A DNA stretch of 64,000 bases from Viola odorata (GCA_963691705.1 OY829537.1:42225514-42289513), one strand, 5' to 3'. Positions 1 through 11,229 are shown, counted from the stretch's first letter. Notes: generated by a model from the sequence alone, not told the origin. Translations and numbers: made by a program.

Positions 1-183
1 TCCCTAACAGCACGCCGTTAGTTACTGGTAAGAGAGTGTCACACCAAGGAAAAGGTACTTCCACCACCAATGATCAAACCTTAATTCCTCACCTACAAGC
101 CCGCACTACTCCCTACCATGAGCGTGAATTCTATGAAGATTTGTATGAAGAAACAAATTATGATTTTGATGATCATGAGGAGC
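1..183 (+). pseudogene. gag N-terminal region (fragment)
   Basis: This acidic, Tyr/Asp/Glu-rich coding stretch lies directly upstream of the gag core and is cut at 184 by a solo LTR. The homologous segment 29043-29225 is joined to a longer gag start at 28596 in element C. The frame then runs into the LTR and stops. It is a gag relic with no expected function. Confidence 0.6.
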
Positions 184-983
184 TGATACGACACGCATTG
201 GATTCTTGTTTGTAAGCCAAAATGTGAAGCACTTGGGGAGGACCTAGCCTTGCGTTTTTCACACACAACAACAAGAAATACACACAAGAAAATATGGAGG
301 AAAGGATGGAGACACGCAGTGGAAATAATGAACGAAATTTACCCGGGTAAAGGTGGATGAGATGAGAGATGGAAGCTTGAACAATTAGAGATTGTTCACA
401 CGGGTACAAATATATTGTAAGACACGGTTACAAATATATTGCTCTCAAATGAACAAAAATATTGCTTCAAATATAATACACGATTGTTCACGCAAGTGAA
501 GTAATAACGATTACACAAAGGTGAACACTTGTTGTTTTACTTGCAAAGAATCAAGGTGTCTTCAGACCTAATTCTTACAAGGGGAGTTTACATCTATTTA
601 AGGGGAGGAGTATTCTCTAACTCAAGCAATAAACACTCAACATAAACTGTCTGAAATAAGAAGAGAAGTAGCTATTTATACTACTACACAAAATGAGCTT
701 AAAAGTCCTCAAAACATGCATTTTTGCATTTTTTTGCCACAGCTAACGGTATACCGTTAGTGTGCTTAATGGCATGCTATTAGCTTCGGTTTCCAAAATC
801 CAAAAATTTCTCCAAATGTCATTTTGCTAATGGTATGCCGTTAGTGCATGTCGTTAGCTTCGACCTCTAAAATGGTTGAAGTTGCGGGTCTCACCCAGGG
901 TCGGAGATAGGTGTGTGCACATCTCTCGGCCTCCGAATATGTGCTCATTCATCACCATGATGAGGCTAGGTGTGATCATATCA
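184..983 (-). mobile_element. Solo LTR (800 bp), reverse orientation, inserted in gag
   Basis: On the minus strand the segment starts TGATATGATC and ends CGTATCA. It carries a minus-strand TATA motif (TATAAATAG, near 675-683), a polypurine/pyrimidine R-U5-like stretch, and an 18-bp perfect palindrome at 743-760. It separates two parts of one gag reading frame. The flanking 5-mers (GGAGC at 179-183 and GGAAC at 984-988) are an imperfect target-site duplication. It resembles the LTRs of elements C and F, so it belongs to a related gypsy family. Confidence 0.8.
743..760. repeat. 18-bp perfect palindrome in LTR
   Basis: The sequence CTAACGGTATACCGTTAG is its own reverse complement. Degenerate versions follow at about 768-785 and 829-846. 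The same motif sits upstream of the TATA motif in the other gypsy LTRs of the window (26904-26919, 29785-29802 and others). Its position in U3 suggests a regulatory or protein-binding role, which is inference. Confidence 0.7.
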
Positions 984-2027
984 GGAACGTGAGCACTTCA
1001 ATAAGGGGAAAAGCGGAGGGTTTCAAGAGCCACGGTTTGATGACAACTTGAATAACATTAAGGTACAAATTCCAACCTTTGAGGGAACCACTAATCCTTC
1101 TAAATATATTAAATTGGAGGGCAAAATTCAGCGTATTTTTAATTGCCATCAATATTCGGAGGGTAAGAAGGTGAAGCTAGCCACGATGAAATTTGATGGT
1201 TATGTCGTGAGTTAGTGGAAGAAAGTGTGTAAGGAGAGGCATGGGGCAAGAATAATCCGAACTTGGGAAGAGATGAAGCAAGTAATGAGAGAAAGATTTG
1301 TGCCATCATTCTATAAGCGGGACTTGCAAAACCAATTTCAAGGTCTCAAGCTAGGGATAAAGTCCGTGGGAGACTACTAAAATGAGCTTAAATCTCTCCT
1401 CATCCAAACCGACACCCATGAAGATGAAGAGGTAACTATGGCTAGATTTTTGAATGGTGTGAGTGATAAGATTAAGTATAAGCTTGAACTGCGGGACTTT
1501 GAACATTTGCAACCCATGTTACACTATGCCTTCAAGGTGGAAACCCATGAAGTAAGCAAGAGAAGGAAGCAGCCTGCACCTAACGGTATGTCGTTTAAGC
1601 CAAACAACATGTTGTTAGCCTCTAGTTTCTGAAACTCCAACAATTCTTTATCTCCTTCTAAACAGTCATGGAAGCCCTACCAAAAAGACCTACCCCCAAA
1701 CACAACACCAACATCAAAACCATATACACCTTACCCCAAAAATACCCCTCCTAACCCTTCACCTAAACCACCAAACAACCCTACTTCCAATCCCCCACTT
1801 AGAAAGCATTCCTCCAATATCGAATGCTTTAGATGCCACATGAGAGGGCACATTTCATCTGAGTGCCCTAACCGTCGTGTGATTATCATCCGGGAAGGGA
1901 TGTATGAGAATAAAAGTGAGGGAGAAGAGTTGCCTAGTAATGAGGTTTGTGTTGAGGAGGTAGATATAAGGAGTAGTGATGAGGAGGAGATTAGCTCAGT
2001 TTTGGCAATGACTTTAGTTGTGCGGAG
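984..2027 (+). pseudogene. Ty3/gypsy gag core and CCHC zinc knuckle
   Basis: The frame encodes a retrotransposon gag (capsid-like) domain with the usual pattern of a pocket near FEGTTNPSKY, a basic stretch and a RFVPSFYK-type helix. A Pro/Asn-rich linker follows, then an intact CCHC knuckle (Cys-x2-Cys-x4-His-x4-Cys, about 1825-1866) and an acidic tail. In-frame stops at 1213-1215, 1378-1380 and 1630-1632 make it non-functional without any frameshift. The 3' end is cut at 2028 by another solo LTR. A palindrome-like block at about 1580-1625 resembles the LTR palindromes. Confidence 0.85.
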
Positions 2028-3135
2028 TGATACAATCCTAGTTGCCTAGGTACGTAACAAGTAATTTCCCGATCTAGTTCGAGGCTTGGATTTCAATGGG
2101 CAAGATAAATAACTCAACGAGTACGAGCTTAAGCCTGAAGACAACCTGTGCTAAGCAACCTAAGCTAAACAATTGAGGTTCTTGACTCGGATCCCTAACC
2201 CTCTACTCGACTTGGAATAGCAACCTAGGTGAAACGAAACAGTGGTGGTTTGAACTCTAGGTCTTTTACTTGCAAATCGACTTAAGCATTCGGACTTAAG
2301 AAGTAACAAGGCTCACATGTGAACAATTTGAGAAAATCCTCTCTGAATTTAATTGATAAAAAGCTTAATTTACAAAGAGCACAAAAGGCTTTATATATAG
2401 GCAAAGCGCCTAGTACTAGTTTAACTATAACTATAAGTTCTAATATGAGTAGGAATAAAAGTCCTATCTAATAAATAACTCTAATAGCTTAATAAACTAA
2501 ATAATAAATACTTAATTAAGTTCCAGAATCTTCAGAATTCTAATCGCACGAATGGACTCCAAGATGGGCCGCTTCCTCCAAGTCGGGCTTGGCCAAAATG
2601 TCCACCCACATTAACTTTTGATTCGCTCATCCGATTGGGCTGAAACTTGTCCCAAACAAAATCTAACACCCAAAAATAGTAGGAGGGTGCTCCTCTTCCA
2701 GGTCCGAGCCTGACTGGTCTAACGAATGGTCGTTGGTGTTGATAGACGCATCCGAAAACCCTAATCTGACCGTCATAATGTCTCCATGAACCAACTCGTA
2801 AACGACTCGTGCGTTTGGCCTGAAATTTGGACAGTAACTCCCTGAGATCCCAAATGGTCTTGTATTTTTTCCAGGGCTGGTACAAATTATCGTATGCCCA
2901 AGGTGGCTCAAAGGTCAATCTCGCGGACGCATATGGTGCACGTTTGGGTCGCGCCTTACGCCAAGACTCTCTCCCTCGCAGCATAGCCTCCCCTACGTGT
3001 GCCTTGACTCTGTGAATAAGTTGTGTCAACCTTATGTGCTTATCTTTACCTCGCGCTCGCATTCTTGGCTTGATGGGCGGTATGCGCACGCCGTGCGCAT
3101 GCGGTGCACTAGGGTTTATGCGAGGATTCACATCA
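2028..3135 (-). mobile_element. Solo LTR (1108 bp) with perfect 5-bp target duplication
   Basis: The insert is flanked by CGGAG at 2023-2027 and CGGAG at 3136-3140. On the plus strand it starts TGATACAATC and ends TTCACATCA, giving TG...CA termini. On the minus strand a TATATATA motif lies near 2393-2400. It has no coding capacity; long minus-strand frames across it are shadows. Removing it joins gag to the protease region in the order seen in the array units, which confirms the boundaries. It is a different family from the LTR at 184-983. Confidence 0.9.
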
Positions 3136-3140
3136 CGGAG

Positions 3141-3590
3141 GAGTATGCACATGCCAAGTTGGAGGCCGTATGTGATGAGCATAGGGAGAACCTCTTTCAT
3201 TCTTATTGTGAGGTACGTGGCAAGATTGTTTCTATGATTGTTGATAATGGTAGTGTTGTAGATGCCGTGAGTCATATCTTGGTGAGCAAGCTGAATTTGC
3301 CAATGACACCCCATTCTAAGCCTTATTCACTCCATTGGTTTAATGATTATGGGGAGGTTAAGGTCAAGGAGCAAGTTCTTGTAAGTTTCAAGATGGGTAG
3401 GTATGAGGAAGAGCGTTTGTGTGATATAGTACCGATGGGTGCTAGCTATCTCCTCTTTGGTCGCCCATGGAAATTTGATAGGAACTTGATTCATGATGGG
3501 CACACCAACAAAATTCAGCTTACACACCGCGGTAAGAAATTTAGCATTCCACCTCTCTCACCATCTCAAGTCCGTGAGGACCAAAGGTAA
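3141..3590 (+). pseudogene. Ty3/gypsy aspartic protease region
   Basis: The frame carries the retropepsin active-site-like motif VDNGS (around 3238-3255; family usual D-[ST/G]-G-S). It is followed by the HWFND, EEERLCD and LLFGRPWKFDR blocks typical of plant gypsy protease C-termini. The catalytic Asp is present. The upstream start is destroyed by the solo LTR insertion. It ends with a stop after the PLSPSQ block and leads into a charged spacer. Confidence 0.75.
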
Positions 3591-3989
3591 ATGGAAAAGG
3601 CTAGCGCCAAGTTCCATATAGTGAGAAAAATTGAGAGAGAAGAGTGGAGAGAAGAAAGTAAGTTGAAAGTGTAAAACAAGCCATGAAAAATGTAAGCATG
3701 GTAATGGTTGTTAGCAAGAGCAATTGCGTGGGGAAAAGAGTGGAGAGAAAAAAGGAAAGGGAGAGCAAAACACACGCCATGAAAAGAGCAAGCATGGTCA
3801 AGAGGGTGAGCTTAAATCATTGAGTGTGTTTGCAGAGGGAAGGGATGTGAGGCATGCATTGCATTCTAACAAAATGTGCCTTGTACTTAGGTACAAAGCA
3901 CATTGCTTAAATGTTGACTCTAATCTTTCTTCCCTACCTAGTCCACTTGTTTCACTTTTGCAGAATTTGAGGATGCATTTCCAAAGGAG
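3591..3989 (+). other. Charged spacer between protease and RT
   Basis: This is a Lys/Glu/His-rich, low-complexity stretch. It holds two copies of a HEK(S/C)KHG motif (about 3684-3708 and 3777-3800), encoded by DNA with short CCATG...CATGG inverted repeats. A leader to RT (about 3850-3989) follows, with an IVSLLQ-like block. The same spacer recurs, expanded and rearranged, in every array unit. Confidence 0.6.
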
Positions 3990-5225
3990 ATGCCAAGTGG
4001 GTTACCACTCATCCGAGGCATTGAACACAAAATAGACCTCATTCCGAGATCCGCGTTGCCTAATAGACCGGCCAATCGATACAATCCCCAAGAGACCAAA
4101 GAATTACAGGGACAAGTAGATGATCTCATGAGCAAGGGTTACGTCTGGGAGAGTATGTCACCTTGTGTCGTACCCGTCATACTTGTGCCAAAGAAAGATG
4201 GTATTTGGTGGATGTGTGTAGATTGTCGCGCCACCAACAAGATCACCGCAAGGTATCGTCATCCCATTCCACTCCTTGATGATATGTTGGATGAGTTGAG
4301 TGGCAGCAAGGTTTATTCCAAAATTGAGTTGATGAGTGGGTCCCATCAAATAAGCATGCACGAAGAGGACAAGTGGAAAACCGCATTTAAAACCAAACAC
4401 GGTTTGTGTGAATGGATAGTAATGCCTTTCAGCCTCTTTAATGCACTTAGTACTTTCATGCGATTAATGAATCATGTCTTGCATGAATTTATTGAAATGT
4501 ATGTGGTTGTGTATTTTGATGATATCTTAATCTATAGTCGTTCACTTGATGAGCATGTCACACACTTGCGCACCGTGTTTACGAAGCTATCTAAATGTGA
4601 ATTTTGTTTAGATAGTGTGCATGTCCTTGGTTTTGTGGTGAGTGTAGGAGGAGTTCACATGGATGACGAAAAAGTGAACGCCATCAAGGAGTGGCTGCAA
4701 CCTAAGAACGCAAGTGAAGTTAGATCCTTCCACGGTTTAGCTAGCTTCTACCGGTGCTTTGTACCAAATTTCTCCACCATTGCCACACCACGCAATGAAC
4801 TAACCAAGAAGAATGTGACTTTTGAGTGGGGTGCAAGACAAGAGGAAGCCTTCCAAGAGCTTAAGGGATGCCTCATGTGTAGCCATATTCTTGCACTTCC
4901 CGACTTCAACAAGGCTTTTGAGCTTGAGTGTGACGCTAGCAGCATCTGCATTGGAGTCGTGCTCACCCAAGAAGGACGCCCCATCACCTATTTTAGTGAG
5001 AAGCTCAATGGTGTCCAACTCAACTACTCCACCTACGACCGCAAGTTATATGCGCTTGTGAAATCCTTGATGGTGTTGGAGCACTACCTTTTCCCGAGTC
5101 AATTTGTCATCCACACCGACCATTTGAGCCTAAAATTCCTCCAAGGACAAGCGAAGCTCAACAAGTGGCATGCTAAGTGGATGGAGTTCATTGAAGCATT
5201 TCCTTACACCATCAAGTACAAATAA
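3990..5225 (+). pseudogene. Ty3/gypsy reverse transcriptase and RNase H (411 codons open)
   Basis: An uninterrupted frame covers the RT fingers (PKKDG, CVDCRA), the palm with the second catalytic block YFDDILIY (about 4512-4535), the thumb/connection (FYRCFVPNF) and RNase H with FELECDAS and HTDH. The first palm Asp, normally KIDL, is Glu (KIEL, about 4320-4332). GYHQI is GSHQI and FGL is FSL, so activity is doubtful. It starts inside the polyprotein, so the Met is arbitrary. RNase H ends in IKYK and a TAA at the junction with integrase. Confidence 0.88.
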
Positions 5226-5424
5226 GGAAAGGAAAATGTGGTTGTCGATGCACTCTCAAGGAGGTGCATGCTAATTTCCTCTTATCGTGCGCTTGCATTG
5301 CTCAACTATTCTTTCAACATATCGTGCGCTTGCATGGCATGCCTAGGAGCATTGTGAATGATCGAGATACCAAAGTTTTGAGTCATTTTTTGCGTACATT
5401 GTGGTCCCAACTCGGTACTAAACT
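5226..5424 (+). pseudogene. Integrase remnant with internal deletion
   Basis: After the VVDALSRR end of RNase H the sequence jumps to the integrase core block [13 protein letters not shown]...LGTKL. The zinc-binding region and first catalytic Asp are missing. A 15-bp direct repeat (ATCGTGCGCTTGCAT, at about 5284 and 5319) marks the region of the loss. Element C has the same deletion. The remnant ends at the array junction. Confidence 0.8.
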
Positions 5425-6611
5425 CATTTGAGAGGGAAACTATGAGACTGAGAGTGAAGGTGAGAAGAATGATGGTGACAATGGTGAGGAAGAAGAGGAG
5501 GCAGAGAGTAGTGAGGAAGAGATAAGCACAGCCGCGGCAATGACCTTTGTTGTGAGGCAAAGTATGAGTGCTCAATCCAAGGTTAAGGCCGCGTGTGAAG
5601 AACAAAGAGAAAATCTTTTCCACTACCGGTGCGAGATCAATGGTGAGTTTTCCTCACTAATTGTGCACAATGGAAGTGTTGTGGATACGACAAGCCACCT
5701 CTTGATAACATTGTTTGCCAATATTATCGCACCCTAAACCTTATTCCTTGCATTGGTTCAATGAAAAAGGTGAAGTGAAAGTGAAAGAACAAGTTCATGT
5801 TGCTTTTAAGTTGGGTAGCTATGAAGATGAGAGGTTGTGTGATATGGTTTCCATGGATGCGAGCCACCTTATTCTCGGCCGCCTATGATAGTTTGATAGA
5901 TGGGTGATACATGATGGCCGCACCAATAAGCTTCACCTTACTCAGCTAGGAAAGAAGTTCAATATCCTCCCACTCTCACCCGCGCAAGTCCAAGAGCACC
6001 AAATGCCCATGAAAAAGGCGAGTGCCGAGTATTAATTAATGAGAAAAATGAAGGGAAAGAGTGGGGAGAAAAATGAAAGCCGAGAGAAAACATGCCATGA
6101 AAAAAGTAAGCATGGTACATTGAGCAAGAGTGAGCTTGCCACGCAAGAAAAGAAAAGAGAGATGAAAGTAAGAAAGGAGTTGAATATATGCCATGACAAA
6201 AGCAAGCATGGTAGAGAGAGTGTATACTATCAATTCAAGCTACCTACTATTTGTTATTGTGTGTTTTCTCCCATTGTGTTTGTGTTCAACGTTCAACGCC
6301 AAGTTCCTCCGTTTGTTACATCTTCATCTGCATCACATGGTAACTTCCTTCTTGGTTTATGTCTTTCTCTGTTTCCTTTCCGCTGCAACATTCGTGCCTT
6401 GTCTTCAATGTGTATCGTCTTTTCTTTGTTCAGTTGTGTGTGAAACTTCTGTGGCTAGATCCTCTAAAGGCTCCATACCTTAGGACATCCTCAAAGCTAG
6501 CCATAGCGTATCACCGAGCCAACCAAGAAGATTTTTATCTAATATTCACTATTTTAAGTGCCACGGAAGAGTACACATCTCTTTCGAGTGTCTAAACCGC
6601 TGAGTAACTAT
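5425..6611 (+). repeat. Array unit 1 (type A)
   Basis: First unit, entered at the acidic gag tail straight from the integrase of copy A. It has the type-A marker AGAAGAATGATGGTGACAAT. The protease motif reads VHNGS instead of VDNGS. Confidence 0.9.
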
Positions 6612-7798
6612 CATTTGAGAGGGAAACTATGAGACTGAGAGTGAAGGTGAGAAGAATGATGGTGACAATGGTGAGGAAGAAGAGGAGGCAGAGAGTAGTG
6701 AGGAAGAGATAACCACAGCCGCGGCAATGACCTTTGTTGTGAGGCGAAGTATGAGTGCTCAATCCAAGGTTAAGGCCGCGTGTGAAGAACAAAGAGAAAA
6801 TCTTTTCCACTACCGGTGCGAGATCAATGGTGAGTTTTCCTCACTAATTGTGCACAATGGAAGTGTTGTGGATACGACAAGCCACCTCTTGATAACATTG
6901 TTTGTCAATATTATCGCACCCTAAACCTTATTCCTTGCATTGGTTCAATGAAAAAGGTGAAGTGAAAGTGAAAGAACAAGTTCATGTTGCTTTTAAGTTG
7001 GGTAGCTATGAAGATGAGAGGTTGTGTGATATGGTTTCCATGGATGCGAGCCACCTTATTCTCGGCCGCCTATGATAGTTTGACAGATGGGTGATACATG
7101 ATGGCCGCACCAACAAGCTTCACCTTACTCAGTTAGGAAAGAAGTTCAACATCCTCCCACTCTCACCCGCGTAAGTCCAAGACCACCAAATGCCCATGAA
7201 AAAGGCGAGTGCCGAGTATCAATTAATGACAAAAATGAAGGGAAAGAGTGGGGAGAAAAATGAGAGCCGAGAGAAAACACGCCATGAAAAAAGTAAGCAT
7301 GGTACTTTGAGCGAGAGTGAGCTTGCCACGCAAGAAAAGAAAAGAGAGATGAAAGTAAGAAAGGAGTGGAATACATGCCATGACAAAAGCAAGCATGGTA
7401 GAGAGAGTGTGTACTATCAATTCAAGCTACCTACTATTTGTTATTGTGTGTTTTCTCCCATTGTGTTTGTGTTCAACGTTCAACGCCAAGTTCCTCCGTT
7501 CGTTACATCTTCATCCGCATCACATGGTAACTTCCTTCTTGGTTTATGTCTTTCTCTGTTTCCTTTCTGCTGCAACATTTGTGTCTTGCCTTCAATGTGT
7601 ATCGTCTTTTCCTTGTTCAGTTGTGTGTGAAACTTCCGTGGCTAGATCCTCTATAGGCTCCATACCTTACGACTTCCTCAAAGCTAGTCGTAGCGTATCA
7701 CCGAGCCAACCAAGAAGATTTTTATCTAATATTGACTATTTTAAGTGCCACGGAAGAGTACACATCTCTTTCGAGTGTCTAAACCGCTGAGTAACTGT
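6612..7798 (+). repeat. Array unit 2 (type A)
   Basis: Full 1187-bp unit with type-A markers and ATAACCACAGCC before the protease. It corresponds to unit 7 at an offset of 5805 bp. Confidence 0.9.
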
Positions 7799-8985
7799 CA
7801 TTCGAGAGGGAAACTATGAGACTGAGAGTGAAGGTGAGATGAATGATGGTGAGAATGGTGAGGAAGAAGAGGAGGCAGAGAGTAGTGAGGAAGAGATAAG
7901 CCCAGCCGCGGCAATGACCTTTGATGTGAGGCGAAGTATGAGTGCTCAATCCAAGGTTAAGGTCGCGTGTGAAGAACAAAGAGAAAATCTTTTCCACTAC
8001 AGGTGCGAGATCAATGGTGAGTTTTCCTCACTAATTGTGCACAATGGAAGTGTTGTGGATACAACAAGCCACCTCTTGATAACATTGTTTGCCAATATTA
8101 TCGCACTCTAAACCTTATTCCTTGCATTGGTTCAATGACAAACGTGAAGTGAAAGTGAAAGAACAAGTTCATGTTGCTTTTAAGTTGGGTAGCTATGAAG
8201 ATGAGAGGTTGTGTGATATGGTTTCCATGGATGCGAGCCACCATATTCTCGGCCGCCTATGATAGTTTGACAGATGGGTGATACATGATGGCCGCACCAA
8301 CAAGCTTCACCTTACTCAGCTAGGAAAGAAGTTCAACATCCTCCCACTCTCACCCGCGTAAGTCCAAGAGCACCAAATGGCCATGAAAAAGGCGAGTGCC
8401 GAGTATCAATTAATGACAAAAATGAAGGGAAAGAGTGGGGAGAAAAATGAGAGCCGAGAGAAAACACGCCATGAAAAAAGTAAGCGTGGTACTTTGAGCG
8501 AGTGTGAGCTTGCCACGCAAGAAAAGAAAAGAGAGATGAAAGTAAGAAAGGAGTTGAATACATGTCATGACAAAAGCAAGCATGGTAGAGAGAGTGTGTA
8601 CTATCAATTCAAGCTACCTACTGTTTGTTATTGTGTGTTTTCTCCCATTGTGTTTGTGTTCAACGTTCAACGCCATGTTCCTCCGTTCGTTACATCTTCA
8701 TCCGCATCACATGGTAACTTTCTTCTTGGTTTATGTCTTTCTCTGTTTCCTTTCTGCTGCAACATTCGTGTCTTGTCTTCAATGTGTATCGTCTTTTCTT
8801 TGTTCAGTTGTGTGTGAAACTTCCATGGCTAGATCCTCTAAAGGCTCCATACCTTACGACTTCCTCAAAGCTAGCCGTAGCGTATCACAGAGCCAACCAT
8901 GAAGATTTTTATCTAATATTCACTATTTTAAGTGCCACGGAAGAGTACACATCTCTTTCAAGTGTCTAAACCGCTGAGTAACTGT
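7799..8985 (+). repeat. Array unit 3 (type B)
   Basis: Full unit with type-B markers (AGATGAATGATGGTGAGAAT, ATAAGCCCAGCC). It is nearly identical to unit 8 at an offset of 5805 bp. Confidence 0.9.
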
Positions 8986-10042
8986 CATTCGAGAGGGAAA
9001 CTATGAGACTGAGTGTGAAGGTGAGATGAATGATGGTGAGAATGGTGAGGAAGAAGAGGAGGCAGAGAGTAGTGAGGAAGAGATAAGCCCAGCCGCGGCA
9101 ATGGAAGTGTTGTGGATACGACAAGCCACCTCTTGATAACATTGTTTGTCAATATTATCGAACCCTAAACCTTATTCCTTGCATTGGTTCAATGAAAAAG
9201 GTGAAGTGAAAGTGAAAGAACAAGTTCATGTTGCTTTTAAGTTGGGTAGCTATGAAGATGAGAGGTTGTGTGATATGGTTTCCATGGATGCGAGCCACCT
9301 TATTCTCGGCCGCCTATGATAGTTTGACAGATGGGTGATACATGATGGCCGCACCAACAAGCTTCACCTTACTCAGTTAGGAAAGAAGTTCAACATCCTC
9401 CCACTCTCACCCGCGTAAGTCCAAGACCACCAAATGCCCATGAAAAAGGCGAGTGCCGAGTATCAATTAATGACAAAAATGAAGGCAAAGAGTGGGGAGA
9501 AAAATGAGAGCCGAGAGAAAACACGCCATGAAAAAGGTAAGCATGGTACTTTGAGCGAGAGTGAGCTTGCCACGCAAGAAAAGAAAAGAGAGATGAAAGT
9601 AAGAAAGGAGTGGAATACATGCCATGACAAAAGCAAGCATGGTAGAGAGAGTGTGTACTATCAATTCAAGCTACCTACTATTTGTTATTGTGTGTTTTCT
9701 CCCATTGTGTTTGTGTTCAACGTTCAACGCCAAGTTCCTCCGTTCGTTACATCTTCATCCGCATCACATGGTAACTTCCTTCTTGGTTTATGTCTTTCTC
9801 TGTTTCCTTTCTGCTGTAACATTTGTGTCTTGCCTTCAATGTGTATCGTCTTTTCCTTATTCAGTTGTGTGTGAAACTTCCGTGGCTAGATCCTCTAAAG
9901 GCTCCATACCTTACGACATCCTCAAAGCTAGCCATAGCGTATCACCGAGCCAACCAAGAAGATTTTTATCTAATATTCACTATTTTAAGTGCCACGGAAG
10001 AGTACACATCTCTTTCGAGTGTCTAAACCGCTGAGTAACTAT
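8986..10042 (+). repeat. Array unit 4 (type B, 130-bp deletion)
   Basis: The unit is 1057 bp. About 130 bp are lost at 9104, between GCGGCAATG and the GAAGTGTTG that normally follows CACAATG; the short repeat CAATG lies at both ends of the lost piece. The 5' part matches unit 9. Confidence 0.9.
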
Positions 10043-11229
10043 CATTTGAGAGGGAAACTATGAGACTGAGAGTGAAGGTGAGAAGAATGATGGTGACAAT
10101 GGTGAGGAAGAAGAGGAGGCAGAGAGTAGTGAGGAAGAGATAACCACAGCCGCGGCAATGACCTTTGTTGTGAGGCGAAGTATGAGTGCTCAATCCAAGG
10201 TTAAGGCCGCGTGTGAAGAACAAAGAGAAAATCTTTTCCACTACCGGTGCGAGATCAATGGTGAGTTTTCCTCACTAATTGTGCACAATGGAAGTGTTGT
10301 GGATACGACAAGCCACCTCTTGATAACATTGTTTGTCAATATTATCGCACCCTAAACCTTATTCCTTGCATTGGTTCAATGAAAAAGGTGAAGTGAAAGT
10401 GAAAGAACAAGTTCATGTTGCTTTTAAGTTGGGTAGCTATGAAGATGAGAGGTTGTGTGATATGGTTTCCATGGATGCGAGCCACCTTATTCTCGGCCGC
10501 CTATGATAGTTTGACAGATGGGTGATACATGATGGCCGCACCAACAAGCTTCACCTTACTCAGTTAGGAAAGAAGTTCAACATCCTCCCACTCTCACCCG
10601 CGTAAGTCCAAGACCACCAAATGCCCATGAAAAAGGCGAGTGCCGAGTATCAATTAATGACAAAAATGAAGGCAAAGAGTGGGGAGAAAAATGAGAGCCG
10701 AGAGAAAACACGCCATGAAAAAGGTAAGCATGGTACTTTGAGCGAGAGTGAGCTTGCCACGCAAGAAAAGAAAAGAGAGATGAAAGTAAGAAAGGAGTGG
10801 AATACATGCCATGACAAAAGCAAGCATGGTAGAGAGAGTGTGTACTATCAATTCAAGCTACCTACTATTTGTTATTGTGTGTTTTCTCCCATTGTGTTTG
10901 TGTTCAACGTTCAACGCCAAGTTCCTCCGTTCGTTACATCTTCATCCGCATCACATGGTAACTTCCTTCTTGGTTTATGTCTTTCTCTGTTTCCTTTCTG
11001 CTGCAACATTTGTGTCTTGCCTTCAATGTGTATCGTCTTTTCCTTATTCAGTTGTGTGTGAAACTTCCATGGCTAGATCCTCTAAAGGCTCCATACCTTA
11101 CGACATCCTCAAAGCTAGCCATAGCGTATCACCGAGCCAACCAAGAAGATTTTTATCTAATATTCACTATTTTAAGTGCCACGGAAGAGTACACATCTCT
11201 TTCGAGTGTCTAAACCGCTGAGTAACTAT
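10043..11229 (+). repeat. Array unit 5 (type A)
   Basis: Type-A unit. Units 5, 6 and 7 differ from one another at only a few positions, the most homogeneous part of the array. Confidence 0.9.

Larger units (their letters stand above)
1..5424 (+). mobile_element. Ty3/gypsy retrotransposon copy A, 5' truncated by window, broken in integrase
   Basis: This block reads gag, protease, reverse transcriptase, RNase H and a scrap of integrase in order, the gene order of Ty3/gypsy. It matches 29043-34466 with a constant offset of 29042; by eye I count about 16 substitutions and no indels. Both copies share the same two nested solo LTRs and the same integrase deletion. At 5424/5425 the element stops abruptly and the tandem array begins, whereas the second copy continues through integrase to a 3' LTR. 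Motifs in RT and the LGRPW-type protease tail resemble plant chromovirus-like lineages, but no chromodomain is visible, so the clade is tentative. Confidence 0.9.

Noticed and set aside
2532..3314. 260-codon minus-strand open frame
   Set aside because: It lies almost wholly in the solo LTR 2028-3135 and runs into the protease on the opposite strand. It has no recognised domain and in the duplicate it is shortened by one substitution.
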